Assembly: GCA_902800715.1 (NCBI GenBank) | Contig: CADCFN010000009.1 | Coordinates: 1 to 64,000 of the forward strand | Direction: 5' to 3' | From: an uncultured Bacteroidales bacterium | GTDB taxonomy: Bacteria > Bacteroidota > Bacteroidia > Bacteroidales > Muribaculaceae | Length of the DNA: 64,000 bases | Shown here: piece after piece, positions 33,314 to 41,844 of the stretch | How positions within the stretch are numbered: position 1 is the first letter of the stretch | Layout of the letters: each line of letters starts with the position of its first letter | Made by a program: the position numbers and the translations under genes | Notes under the pieces: model-generated | The model's input: only the letters and a program-made list of their open reading frames with translations | The model's database searches: none | Told to the model about the DNA's origin: nothing

Positions 33314-34885
33314 ATGAAACGAATAGTTCTTTTTTCAATGTTAGCCCTGCTGGGGATGACCCAGATGGTGGCCCAGGAATACGAGTATGTCCCGTTCGTT
33401 CGCGAGGGCGTAAAGTGGGTGTATGCTTTCTGCGGTGATTATCAGCCAATGTCAGATACACCTTCTGAAGTTTCGTATCTGAACCTTGAGTTCAAGGGTG
33501 ATACGGTCATTAATGGCAAGACCTATAAACTCATGCACAAGTATCATGGTGAATCCATCAATAGCGAAAGTGACACGGTACCTGTCTGTATGCGTGAGGA
33601 GAATAAAGTGGTATATGCTCTGGTTCCCGATGGGAAGACTTATTACGACTGTCCAATATATGGAAACTATTGGAAGCCCAGTGACTTGGAAGCGATCCGA
33701 GATGGAAAGGAGTTCATACTATACGATTTCAAAAATCCAATAGCCTACTGGATGGATTTTGCAAATAGTTATATGAGTACTTTTGAGCATATTTTTACAA
33801 ATATTATTACAATTGGCAATCATCATGTAAAAAGATATGGTGGTGATATTCAATATTTAGGTGGCATAAGAGTGATTGAGGGTATTGGCATGGAAGCCCG
33901 AAACACTTATCCACTGTCCTTTTTTCTGCCGATGTATGCGGGTAGCTCTGGATACATGGCAGTTAAATTGATTCGTGTCATAGAGGATGGAGAGATTATC
34001 TATGATCCTTATGATTATGATTGGGATGAAGAAGTAAAAGATTGGATCGGTTACAGGTATGTTCCTTTCGTTCGCGAGGGCGTGAAGTGGGTGTACTACT
34101 ATAACAACCCCTTTGCAGATGGAGTTTTAAATATGCCTGAGGGTGTGCAGTACTACTCATTTGAGTTTAAAGGAAGCAAAGTCATCAACGGAAAGGAATA
34201 CAAGCCCGTATTGTTGAAAAGCTATAATGCTAATGGCGAGTCAGTAGATCTGGATTTTGTTCCAGCTTATCTTCGTGAGCAGGATAAGGTGGTCTATGCC
34301 TTGCTGCCTGAAGGTAACTGGTATCCTCAGTGTCCTGTTGGCTTGGGCAAGTATGTAGGGTATGAAGGCATTTCTGGTAACGTCATTCCAGATGAAGAGT
34401 TCATTCTGTATGATTTTAATGACCCGATTGAGCTGTATGATGGTTTGTTCCCCCCAATATGGTGGGATGAGTATGAAATGTATATTGATCAAATCATCTA
34501 TAATAATACCGATATGCTCTCGATAGGTGATAGATCAAGAAAATGTCATCACTATCGCACACTGCACTATAATGATGATAGAATTATAGAAGGTATCGGT
34601 TACGATGGTTACGCGGGTTTCCCATTGTTCTATTTTGAAAAACTAATTACAGGTTTTTATGTGGACTACCACTTAAGTCATGTCGTTGAGGATGACAAGA
34701 TTATATACAAGGGTATGTATTATGACTCGGATATCCATGTGGGCATCGACGAGGTGGTGGCCGACAAGTCGCCCCACCCGCTGGACGAGAACTACTACAA
34801 CCTGATGGGCCAGCCTGTGGGCAAGGACGTCCCCACCGCCCCTGGCATCTACATCCACAACGGCAAGAAAATCATCGTCAGATAG
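33314..34885 (+). CDS. Secreted two-domain repeat protein with sorting-like tail, 523 aa
   Basis: Signal peptide MKRIVLFSMLALLGMTQMVA then QEYEY. Two homologous halves each begin with Y-V-P-F-V-R-E-G-V-K-W-V-Y (near residues 24 and 253) and continue with EFKG-xVINGKxYK, LREQDKVVYAL, EFILYDF-xP and IxEGIG. This is an internal duplication of a Bacteroidota secreted domain I know only as hypothetical. The C-terminus (YYNLMGQPVGKDVPTAPG then IYIHNGKKIIVR) is the short sorting-like tail. ATG 33314 is preferred to TTG 33308. A -7-like box lies at 33280. The A/T-rich body contrasts with the G/C-rich tail, which is shared with the 35483 gene. Confidence 0.8.
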   Translation: MKRIVLFSMLALLGMTQMVAQEYEYVPFVREGVKWVYAFCGDYQPMSDTPSEVSYLNLEFKGDTVINGKTYKLMHKYHGESINSESDTVPVCMREENKVVYALVPDGKTYYDCPIYGNYWKPSDLEAIRDGKEFILYDFKNPIAYWMDFANSYMSTFEHIFTNIITIGNHHVKRYGGDIQYLGGIRVIEGIGMEARNTYPLSFFLPMYAGSSGYMAVKLIRVIEDGEIIYDPYDYDWDEEVKDWIGYRYVPFVREGVKWVYYYNNPFADGVLNMPEGVQYYSFEFKGSKVINGKEYKPVLLKSYNANGESVDLDFVPAYLREQDKVVYALLPEGNWYPQCPVGLGKYVGYEGISGNVIPDEEFILYDFNDPIELYDGLFPPIWWDEYEMYIDQIIYNNTDMLSIGDRSRKCHHYRTLHYNDDRIIEGIGYDGYAGFPLFYFEKLITGFYVDYHLSHVVEDDKIIYKGMYYDSDIHVGIDEVVADKSPHPLDENYYNLMGQPVGKDVPTAPGIYIHNGKKIIVR

Positions 34886-35340
34886 CGTGATGCTCGCCTC
34901 GCTCGCAGTTTAGGGTTTAGGGTTTAGTGTTTAGAGAGGCTCCGCACCCGATTTGCCTCACGCTAAGACGCATGATGCTCGCTGCGCTCGCAGTTTAGGG
35001 TTTAGAGTTTAGAGAGGCTCCGCACCGGATTTGTCTCACGCTAAGACGCCAAGCCGCTAAGGGTTTTAAAAACAACATTGAACAACAAAAACAACAATTA
35101 ATTATGCATCCGCACCCGTGTATTTGTTGTGCTTATTGTCTTTTATTAGAAAAAACATCGTGTCTTAGCGTCTTAGCGTGAGGCACAAAAGCGCTATGTT
35201 ATTTTTGCTTCCGTACTTATTTTTTGTCGGCGAATTAAGTGGATTATGCGAATTTGGCATCCGCACTGATGCTCGCGTTGCTCGCAGTTTAGGGTTTAGA
35301 GTACATCAGCATCCGTTAATATTAACTATTTCACAATTAA
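34886..35340. repeat. Intergenic repeat cluster with telomere-like heptads
   Basis: Two copies (34887-34970, 34973-35049) of a unit GATGCTCGC...GCTCGCAG, TTTAGGG-type heptads, GAGAGGCTCCGCACC, TTGCCTCACGCTAAGACGC; a partial copy at 35267-35303. A reversed CTTAGCGTCTTAGCGTGAGGC near 35164-35184 can pair with the CACGCTAAGACGC ends. No coding potential. Confidence 0.75.
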
Positions 35341-35428
35341 CCATTAACTAAAATCGCGAGTCATCCGAATAATATGTTAAATTAGTGTTAAAATGGGGGG
35401 GGTAGATGTGAATAACTGTGAATTGTTA

Positions 35429-35436
35429 TACCTTTG
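35429..35436 (+). promoter_or_regulatory. -7 box of the 306-aa secreted protein gene
   Basis: TACCTTTG 47 bp upstream of the ATG at 35483. Confidence 0.55.
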
Positions 35437-35482
35437 TAAAGTATATATCAATAAACAATAACAACTAAATCATTCAAGTGCT

Positions 35483-36403
35483 ATGAAAAAGATATTTTAT
35501 TTATTGTTAGCAGCTATGATATTCAGCGTTGTTTCAGCTCAGGAAGGACCAGATGATTCATGGTACCTGTATCTCTATGAACAAGGTAAGAAGTGGGTGA
35601 ACGAGAAGGTGATTGTCAATCATGGGGATACCACATGTTACTACTATATCTATGAGATTCAGGGCAAACAGGCAGCTAATAGTCTTTGTGTTGATGGTGA
35701 TTCCATAGATGTTTGCCATTATTATACGGGACCACATATAGACCTTGATAATGACAGCATAGTCAGCTATTTGGCAGAATCGTTTGGTTTATGGGCTGAA
35801 TGCTATTACAACTATCCTTATCAGAAAATATGCGATGAAGGTCGCAATATGATTGAGCGAGAAATTCATGAGACGTTTCATTACCCGGTACCTCATTATT
35901 ACGAAAGGCTCTATTATTTCGCAAGTTTTAGGCCTGAGCAACAGATCAACTATTATCTCAATCATCAAACAGAACCAAAGCTTCTTACCGAAGAAAATCT
36001 GGTTCCTGCGGAGCCGTTAGTGCTTGAGGGCAAACAATGTCAACGGATGGCTTATATCAATGAGCAGGGCGATACACTCGCCTATGTCGTCGAGGGTATC
36101 GGTTTTGACAGTTATGATTTGGGTGATTTGCTGACACCGTTCACGCGCAAGCCCGACCCTGATGCTGACTATCAGGAGTGGTGCGGACTGAGCCATGTGG
36201 TGAAGGACGGCAAGATCATCTACAAGGGCATGCGCTGGCGTGATGGCGTGATGACAGGCATTGACGAGGTGGTGGCCGACAAGTCACCGCGCCGCCCGCA
36301 GGATGACAACTACTACAACCTGATGGGCCAGCCCGTGGGTAAGGACGTCCCCACTGCCCCCGGCATCTACATCCACCAGGGCAAGAAAATCATCGTCAGA
36401 TAG
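35483..36403 (+). CDS. Secreted protein with sorting-like tail, 306 aa
   Basis: Signal peptide (KKIFYLLLAAMIFSVVSA) followed by a Tyr/Asp-rich body distantly like one half of the 33314 protein (WVNEKVIVNHGDTTCYYY, LEGKQCQRMAY, YVVEGIGFD). From IDEVVADKSP to the end it is nearly identical, in protein and DNA, to the 33314 protein tail, ending PTAPGIYIHQGKKIIVR. The body is A/T-rich and the tail G/C-rich. Likely exported to the surface. Function unknown. Confidence 0.8.
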   Translation: MKKIFYLLLAAMIFSVVSAQEGPDDSWYLYLYEQGKKWVNEKVIVNHGDTTCYYYIYEIQGKQAANSLCVDGDSIDVCHYYTGPHIDLDNDSIVSYLAESFGLWAECYYNYPYQKICDEGRNMIEREIHETFHYPVPHYYERLYYFASFRPEQQINYYLNHQTEPKLLTEENLVPAEPLVLEGKQCQRMAYINEQGDTLAYVVEGIGFDSYDLGDLLTPFTRKPDPDADYQEWCGLSHVVKDGKIIYKGMRWRDGVMTGIDEVVADKSPRRPQDDNYYNLMGQPVGKDVPTAPGIYIHQGKKIIVR

Positions 36404-36625
36404 TGATGCTCGCCTTGCTCGCAGTTTAGAGTTTAGGGTTTAGTGTTTAGAGAGGCTCCGCACCCGATTTGCCTCACGCCAAGACGCGTGATGCTCGCCT
36501 TGCTCGCAGTTTAGGGTTTAGAGTTTAGAGTTTAGAGAGGCTCCGCACCCGATTTGCCTCACGCTAAGGGTTTTAAAAACAACATTGAACAACAAAAACA
36601 ACAATTAATTATGCATCCGCACCCG
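36404..36625. repeat. Second copy of the intergenic repeat cluster
   Basis: Two further units (36404-36488, 36489-36564) match 34887-35049, and 36565-36625 (CTAAGGGTTTTAAAAACAAC... to CACCCG) matches 35058-35118. With the upstream coding tail this is one duplicated segment of about 370 bp. Confidence 0.78.
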
Positions 36626-36673
36626 TGAACTGCACCCCAAAAGTTAGACACAAAACTTTTGGAGTGCAGTTCA
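36626..36673. repeat. 20-bp inverted repeat resembling IS3-family ends
   Basis: TGAACTGCACCCCAAAAGTT and its complement (19/20) face each other across 8 nt. The arm resembles terminal repeats of IS150-group IS3 elements, with no transposase between. It can also act as a terminator. The rest of 36674-36850 shows nothing further. Confidence 0.55.
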
Positions 36674-36850
36674 TTCTGGTCAACTGGAACAAGGACCGCC
36701 CTGGGGCTGAAAATAAAACAAATTGATAACAAATTGGGATAAATTATTTGATGGGTATGAATTATTCATGAATGTGTTTTAAAAACGGTGAACACGTTGT
36801 TTTTGTTGTTCATCGTTGTATAAGTTGTTTGAAAAGAGGCGTGGTGATGT

Positions 36851-37450
36851 CTAGAAGTTGGACTCGATGCTGTTGCCGGCGATGATGATGCCGATGAGCA
36901 GGATGATGAGCAGGGCGATAACGATATAGGCAATCACCTTGAACGTCTTGCTCGGCATGGTGCCATGCTGGTGCAGATGGGGGTGCACGTTGTTGTAGTG
37001 GCGCGTCATGGTGCGCAACTTGTCCTCATAGTTGGTTGAGGACTGTTGCTGGCTGGAAGGCTGCTGACGCTGTTCGGCTTGTTGCACTTTGGGCTTGGGC
37101 TTCTCCTTGACGGGTTCGGGTGCCGGCTGCACGGGAGTGCTTGCAGGTTTAGGTTCCTCGTGATGCTTGAAGGGGGCGGTCAGGTTGGCACCGCAATAGG
37201 GGCAGAAGCTGATGCCGCCGGGCAACTGCCTGCCGCAGCTGTGGCAGAACTTGGCATTGCCCTTGGTCGAGGTCTGCACGCTGGCGTTGTGCCGATAGGG
37301 GGCGTCAGAGTCATCACGGGGCACAAGCTTGCCGTTCTCATACTGGCACACGACCAAACACTGCGGGCACACGACTTGGCTGCCGTGTATCACAAGCTCC
37401 TCTTGTGACACAGCCATCCATTTTCCGCATTGTGGGCATTTGAGATCCAT
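36851..37450 (-). CDS. Zinc-ribbon protein with C-terminal membrane anchor, 199 aa
   Basis: Starts MDLKCPQCGKW and has two ribbons: CPQCGK...CPQCLVVC (MJ0042-like, residues 4-35) and CHSCGR...CPYCGA (residues ~65-85). A Pro/Gln-rich linker follows, then one hydrophobic helix near the C-terminus (VIAYIVIALLIILLIGIIIAG). The longer frame begins at 37591, but a minus-strand TATCTTTG at 37474-37481 lies inside it, so ATG 37450 is the start. The protein probably sits in the inner membrane with cytoplasmic zinc ribbons. Function unknown. It is divergent from the TPR gene at 37659. Confidence 0.8.
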   Translation of the reverse strand: MDLKCPQCGKWMAVSQEELVIHGSQVVCPQCLVVCQYENGKLVPRDDSDAPYRHNASVQTSTKGNAKFCHSCGRQLPGGISFCPYCGANLTAPFKHHEEPKPASTPVQPAPEPVKEKPKPKVQQAEQRQQPSSQQQSSTNYEDKLRTMTRHYNNVHPHLHQHGTMPSKTFKVIAYIVIALLIILLIGIIIAGNSIESNF

Positions 37451-37473
37451 AAACCGTTTCTTGAAGTGGTGGC

Positions 37474-37481
37474 AAAGATAC
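37474..37481 (-). promoter_or_regulatory. -7 box of the zinc-ribbon gene
   Basis: TATCTTTG on the minus strand, 24 bp before the start codon at 37450. It decides that start. Confidence 0.65.
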
Positions 37482-37606
37482 TGCTTTACGGCCAAAACTG
37501 CAAACTTTTTTGTGCAAAGCATTGATATTGACCGCTTATTAGTGCCAAAAATGCCCAAAAAACAAAAAATGTTGCCATTTTGCTTTTTCATTTTAAGAAT
37601 AACTAT

Positions 37607-37614
37607 TACTTTTG
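37607..37614 (+). promoter_or_regulatory. -7 box of the TPR membrane protein gene
   Basis: TACTTTTG 45 bp before the ATG at 37659, divergent from the zinc-ribbon promoter. Confidence 0.6.
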
Positions 37615-37658
37615 CACCCGCAAAACTGGCGAATACATTAAAAATTAACGAAATAAAA

Positions 37659-38339
37659 ATGGCAAAAAAACAAGATCAGGGTGCCCGCACGACCCTTGAA
37701 GAGGTGAATGAGTCCCTCTCAACCGCGGCACAACGCATTGAAGAAAACAAGAAGTACATTTATTGGGCACTTGCCGCTATCGCAGCGATTTTGCTGCTGG
37801 TTTTCGGCTATCTGCATTTAATCCAGAAGCCCAATGAGGAGAAGGCAATCCAGCAGATTGGTAAAGCCGACCTGGAACGTATGCAGGGTGACGAAGACGC
37901 CGCTTTGAAGGATTATGAGAAAGTGGCTGCCGAGTTCAGCAATCTCTACGGTAACCGCGCACATCTCGAGGCCGCTACCTTGCTGTACAAGAAGGGTGAG
38001 TATGAGAAAGCCCTTAAGCACCTGGAGGACTATGAGCCCGCAGGCAATGTTGTCGGTCCGGCTTCACAGTCTCTGCTCGGTGACTGCTATGTGAACCTTA
38101 AGAAGCTTGACAAGGCTATGGCTGCCTATGACAAGGCCATCAGCCTGGCTGGCGAAAACGAGGAATATGTTCCCGTGTTCATGCTCAAGAAAGCTACTGT
38201 GCTCCACGAGCAGAAGAAGTTTGCCGAGGAGGCTGCTGTTTATCAAACCATCAAGGATAGCTATCCTAGCTTTTCACAGCAGACTGGCTTGCAGGTTGAG
38301 AAATATCTGGAGCGTGCCAATGCACTGGCTGGCAAATAA
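37659..38339 (+). CDS. Inner-membrane tetratricopeptide protein (YfgM-like), 226 aa
   Basis: MAKKQDQGARTTLEEVNESLS opens a cytoplasmic segment of about 30 residues, then one membrane helix (YIYWALAAIAAILLLVFGYLHL) and TPR repeats (AATLLYKKGEYEKALKHLEDY, LLGDCYVNLKKLDKAMAAYDKAI). This layout matches Bacteroidota 'tetratricopeptide repeat protein' members like E. coli YfgM, which assists envelope protein export. The frame is open 110 codons upstream, but promoter position and composition support ATG 37659. A terminator follows. Confidence 0.85.
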   Translation: MAKKQDQGARTTLEEVNESLSTAAQRIEENKKYIYWALAAIAAILLLVFGYLHLIQKPNEEKAIQQIGKADLERMQGDEDAALKDYEKVAAEFSNLYGNRAHLEAATLLYKKGEYEKALKHLEDYEPAGNVVGPASQSLLGDCYVNLKKLDKAMAAYDKAISLAGENEEYVPVFMLKKATVLHEQKKFAEEAAVYQTIKDSYPSFSQQTGLQVEKYLERANALAGK

Positions 38340-38367
38340 TGGTTGAAATAATGATACTATGAAATAA

Positions 38368-38407
38368 AGAGGTTGGACAAAACTTAGTTTTGTGCCAACC
38401 TCTTTTT
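38368..38407 (+). terminator. Terminator between the TPR gene and pyrH
   Basis: AGAGGTTGG / CCAACCTCT with inner ACAAAAC / GTTTTGT, then T5. Confidence 0.85.
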
Positions 38408-38425
38408 GTTAAAATAATCAGACAT

Positions 38426-39139
38426 ATGACACCGATATATCATCGCATATTGCTCAAGCTCAGCGGCGAGTCGCTGGCAGCAGAACAGAGTAGCGGCATC
38501 GACCCGCAGCGCGTGGCAGACTATGCCACCCAAATCAAGGAAATCGTGGACGCTGGCGTACAGGTCGCCATCGTTGTGGGCGGCGGTAATATCTTCCGTG
38601 GCCTCAAGGGTGCCGCTCAGGGCTTTGACCGCGTCAAGGGCGACCAGATGGGAATGCTCGCTACGGTCATCAATGCGCTGGCGCTCTCATCGGCACTCGA
38701 GGGCATCGGACAGCCCGCACAGGTGTTCACCGCCATCGGCATGTTCCCCATCGGTGAGCCTTACAGCAAGTGGCGCGCTATCGAGGCCATGCAGGCCGGT
38801 AAGGTTGCCATCTGTTCATGTGGTACAGGCAGTCCCTTCTTCACCACCGACACGGGCAGCACGCTGCGTGCCATCGAGGTCGAGGCCGACGTTATGCTCA
38901 AGGGCACTCGCGTGGACGGTATCTACACCGCTGACCCCGAGAAGGACCCCACAGCCACCAAGTTCGACCGTATCACCTATGACGAAATCTACAACCGCGG
39001 CCTCAAGGTCATGGACATGACCGCCACCGTGATGGCCCGTGACAACAAGTTGCCCATCCACGTCTTCAACATGGACGTGGTCGGCAACCTCAAGAAGGTG
39101 ATGAGCGGTGAGTCCATCGGCACCGTCGTCACCCTGTGA
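38426..39139 (+). CDS. pyrH: Uridylate kinase (PyrH)
   Basis: Phosphorylates UMP to UDP with ATP, in pyrimidine nucleotide synthesis. Amino-acid-kinase fold: RILLKLSGESLA (P-loop-like N-terminus), VVGGGNIFRG, DQMGMLATVINALAL, GTGSPFFTTDTGSTLRAIE, LKGTRVDGIYTADP and GTVV at the C-terminus. At 237 residues it is full length. ATG 38426 is the family start; the upstream TTG would read through the terminator. The frr gene, often next to pyrH, is absent. Confidence 0.96.
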   Translation: MTPIYHRILLKLSGESLAAEQSSGIDPQRVADYATQIKEIVDAGVQVAIVVGGGNIFRGLKGAAQGFDRVKGDQMGMLATVINALALSSALEGIGQPAQVFTAIGMFPIGEPYSKWRAIEAMQAGKVAICSCGTGSPFFTTDTGSTLRAIEVEADVMLKGTRVDGIYTADPEKDPTATKFDRITYDEIYNRGLKVMDMTATVMARDNKLPIHVFNMDVVGNLKKVMSGESIGTVVTL

Positions 39140-39188
39140 TGACGGTGTTGCAAAACTCATGTCTCTTATTGGTAATCGCGCTGGGCGT

Positions 39189-39266
39189 GAGAAATCAAAA
39201 AAATTATTAATGAAATTATAATCAAAATTTATCATATTTGATTTTATACGTTTTTTTTGATTTCTC
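39189..39266 (+). terminator. Long A/T-rich hairpin after pyrH
   Basis: GAGAAATCAAAAAAA (39189-39203) pairs with TTTTTTTGATTTCTC (39252-39266) around an A/T-rich loop. A CGGCCGTTAGGCCG palindrome follows at once. Possible terminator of pyrH. Confidence 0.5.
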
Positions 39267-39312
39267 GGCCGTTAGGCCGATTTAAACTGTGTCAAGTGGA
39301 GTTTTGCAACGC

Positions 39313-39641
39313 CCGCAGTTTAGGGTTTAGAGGTTAGAGGGGCATCCGCACTCTCTTGCCCCACGCTAAGGCGCAAAGCCGCTAAGGTTTTAAAACAATA
39401 AGGACAAACAGGGCAAGTTCATCTTTGATGGTGAAAATTTGTCTTGTTTGTCTTTCTTGTCTTCTCACGGTTCTGTTGTATTATTTCAAGACGATGTGGT
39501 CGTCAGTGTTGTCTACCAGGTTGTCAGTGTTGTCTGAGTTAGAAGGGTGATTTCCTGCGTTTTTAACAGTTTGGAACTGTTAAAAAATGTAATAATGTGG
39601 TCGTATGGGGCAAAAAGGCCATTTTTTATGACTTTTTGCCC
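39313..39641. repeat. Intergenic repeats upstream of the OmpP1/FadL gene
   Basis: 39315-39339 repeats GCAGTTTAGGGTTTAG plus heptads. 39362-39388 repeats CCACGCTAAGGCGCAAAGCCGCTAAGG of the 34886 cluster. GTCAGTGTTGTCT occurs twice 21 bp apart (39502, 39523). GGGCAAAAAG/CTTTTTGCCC forms a hairpin at 39608-39641. A -7 box TAATTTTG is at 39662-39669. No gene here. Confidence 0.6.
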
Positions 39642-39724
39642 ACTATTTGGCGTTATGGTAGTAATTTTGTCACCACAAAAAAATCTCCACTTCAGGTTTG
39701 TTTAAATATATAATAATGATAGCA

Positions 39725-41188
39725 ATGAAAAGAATTACAACATTATTACTCCTTGCAGGCGCTATGACCGCTACGGCATGGGCCGGTGGTCTGCTGCATA
39801 ACACTAACCAGCATATCGCTTTCATGCGCATGATGGCTCGTGGTGCCAGCCACGAGATTGACGGCGTTTATACCAACCCTGCCGGTTTGGCCTTCATGGA
39901 CCATGACGGTTGGACACTGTCACTGAATATCCAGAGCGCCACCCAGTCGCGCAACGCCCTCACCACGTTTGCCCTCTTCCCCGAAGCCGACCATACCCGT
40001 CTGTACAAGGGCAAAGCTTCGGCTCCCGTGATTCCGTCGCTCTACGGTGCCTACAAGAAGGACCGCTGGACGTTCTCGGGTTTCTTTGGCTTCACCGGTG
40101 GCGGTGGCAAGTGCTCGTTTGACAATGGCCTGCCCGTGTTTGATGCAAGTATCATGGCTGGTATCTACGGTCAGACTGCTGGCCTGAAGAAGACTTTGGC
40201 CGACAATCCTGCCACGGCTCCCATCCTTGCCGACCCGCGTATTGCCTCCCTGCTGCCGCTGACCGCCGACAAGTATGACATCAACTCGTCGATGAAGGGT
40301 CGCCAGTACATCTATGGCTTGCAGCTGGGTGCCACCTATAAGATTCTGGATTGGATGAGCGCCTACGTTGGTGGCCGCATGAACTACTTTGACGGCAACT
40401 ACACTGGCTTTGTTAAGGTGCTGCCCAAGCCCGAGTTGGCAAATGCTGTTCAGCAGATTGCCATTGCTTATCCCGCACTGGCCCCGACCTTGAACACGCT
40501 AGTGAACCAGAACGGCGAGATGGCTAACATCGACCTCAACTGCTCCCAGACGGGTTGGGGCGTCACCCCCATCATCGGTGTGGACCTTGTGTGGAAGGGC
40601 TTTACCCTGGCTGCCAAGTATGAGTTCAAGACCAAGCTCAGCATCGAGAACGACACCAAGACCGCCGTTGCCGAGCCTGCCGCCTTTGAGGCAGCCCTGG
40701 CCGACTACAAGCACGGCGTGAACACGCCCAATGACCTGCCCGCGGTACTCTACACCGCCCTCGGTTACGAGTTTATTCCCAACAAGCTGCGCGCCACCGT
40801 CGAGTACCACTATTACGACGACAAGCACGCCAAGATGGCTCATGACAAGCAGAAAGCCCTGCGCCACGGCACCCACGAGGTACTCGCTGGCGTGGAGTGG
40901 GACATTAACAAGATGTTCACCGTGAGCGGCGGTTTCCAGAACACCGACTACGGCCTGAGCGACGCTTACCAGACCCACACCTCTTTCTCTTGCGACAGCT
41001 ACTCGGTTGGCTTCGGTGGTGCCGTGAACGTGACCGAGAAAATCAAGGTCAACGTGGGCTATTTCTGGACCACCTACAAGGACTATGACCGCAGCGAGGA
41101 GAACTACTTCAACACCACGCTGCCCGGTAAGGATACTTACAGCCGCACCAACAAGGTATTCGGTGCCGGCATAGACTTCAAGTTCTAA
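39725..41188 (+). CDS. OmpP1/FadL family outer-membrane transporter, 487 aa
   Basis: Signal peptide (KRITTLLLLAGAMTATAWA) then GGLLHNTNQHIAFMRMMARGA...GVYTNPAGLAFM, the conserved N-terminal hatch of FadL-like 14-strand barrels that take up hydrophobic compounds. Alternating beta strands follow, ending in GAGIDFKF with the terminal Phe for BAM recognition. Start ATG 39725 is chosen; ATG 39716 would add three residues. Outer membrane, substrate unknown. Transcribed alone and convergent with the cell-wall operon. Confidence 0.9.
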   Translation: MKRITTLLLLAGAMTATAWAGGLLHNTNQHIAFMRMMARGASHEIDGVYTNPAGLAFMDHDGWTLSLNIQSATQSRNALTTFALFPEADHTRLYKGKASAPVIPSLYGAYKKDRWTFSGFFGFTGGGGKCSFDNGLPVFDASIMAGIYGQTAGLKKTLADNPATAPILADPRIASLLPLTADKYDINSSMKGRQYIYGLQLGATYKILDWMSAYVGGRMNYFDGNYTGFVKVLPKPELANAVQQIAIAYPALAPTLNTLVNQNGEMANIDLNCSQTGWGVTPIIGVDLVWKGFTLAAKYEFKTKLSIENDTKTAVAEPAAFEAALADYKHGVNTPNDLPAVLYTALGYEFIPNKLRATVEYHYYDDKHAKMAHDKQKALRHGTHEVLAGVEWDINKMFTVSGGFQNTDYGLSDAYQTHTSFSCDSYSVGFGGAVNVTEKIKVNVGYFWTTYKDYDRSEENYFNTTLPGKDTYSRTNKVFGAGIDFKF

Positions 41189-41232
41189 TCAACGAAGAGA
41201 AGAAAAAGAAACAAGAATCTTTTCCTATGGAA

Positions 41233-41268
41233 CGCCGCCGTCCGACAGTTGAAAGTCGGGCGGCGGTG
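41233..41268. terminator. G/C-rich hairpin between convergent genes
   Basis: CCGCCGTCCGAC (41235-41246) / GTCGGGCGGCGG (41255-41266) with one G-U pair. A T-tract is weak on both sides. Confidence 0.6.
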
Positions 41269-41301
41269 TTGCTTATTTATCTCGCCTAAAAAGACTGAAA
41301 T

Positions 41302-41844
41302 CTACCTGAGCAGGTTGGACATCATCGTGTTCCAATCCTGAGCGTCCGTGATACTGCTTAGCATTCCCTCATGCACTGGGAAGGCAAGACTGTCGTTAAG
41401 GGTGTAGGTGACCTGTGGCAGTTTTACATACAGGCTCAAGGTATTTAGCGTTTCGCCGTTCTTGTACTGCACGCCCAGTTGCTTGAAATCCTCGGCTTTA
41501 ATGTAGTACAGGCGACTATCCTTGTTGCACAGGTAGATGCGAGAGAAGTCGCGTTCGCCCAATTCCTGTGCACACTGCAGCAGGCAGCGGGTGACGTCGA
41601 AGCGGTCGAAGTTGCGCTCGTCGGCCTCGCCCACGTTGAACGATAGTTCCTTGTTGGGGTTGAACCACGGCTCTTTCACCTCGATATTGATGCCGTTGTT
41701 GGCGGGATCGAGGTTTTTGAGTTCAACGCGCGAGATGACCTTCTTGCCGCCCTTGACAAAGTCCACCGACAGGAAGGCGTGTGCGGCAACCAACGCCAGC
41801 ACGGCGATGATGGCGAGCAACAGGAGTTTGTCCTTGCGAGTCAT
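41302..41844 (-). CDS. Membrane-anchored protein of unknown function, 180 aa
   Basis: One N-terminal helix (KLLLLAIIAVLALVAAHAFLSV) followed by a soluble alpha/beta domain of ~150 residues (LSFNVGEADERNFDRFDVTRC, LYYIKAEDFKQLGVQY). No family recognised. Its ATG overlaps the stop of the S66 peptidase gene (TAATG), so it is the last cistron of the GH3-S66 operon and translationally coupled. This suggests a role in the same envelope or muropeptide process (inference). Confidence 0.75.
   Translation of the reverse strand: MTRKDKLLLLAIIAVLALVAAHAFLSVDFVKGGKKVISRVELKNLDPANNGINIEVKEPWFNPNKELSFNVGEADERNFDRFDVTRCLLQCAQELGERDFSRIYLCNKDSRLYYIKAEDFKQLGVQYKNGETLNTLSLYVKLPQVTYTLNDSLAFPVHEGMLSSITDAQDWNTMMSNLLR

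Noticed and set aside
34886..36625. TTTAGGG arrays as telomeric sequence
   Set aside because: They are short, interrupted, lie between ordinary bacterial genes and recur in other intergenic regions with different heptads.
37329..37658. N-terminal extension of the TPR membrane protein
   Set aside because: It would overlap the divergent zinc-ribbon gene and two promoters. ATG 37659 gives the family-typical N-terminus.
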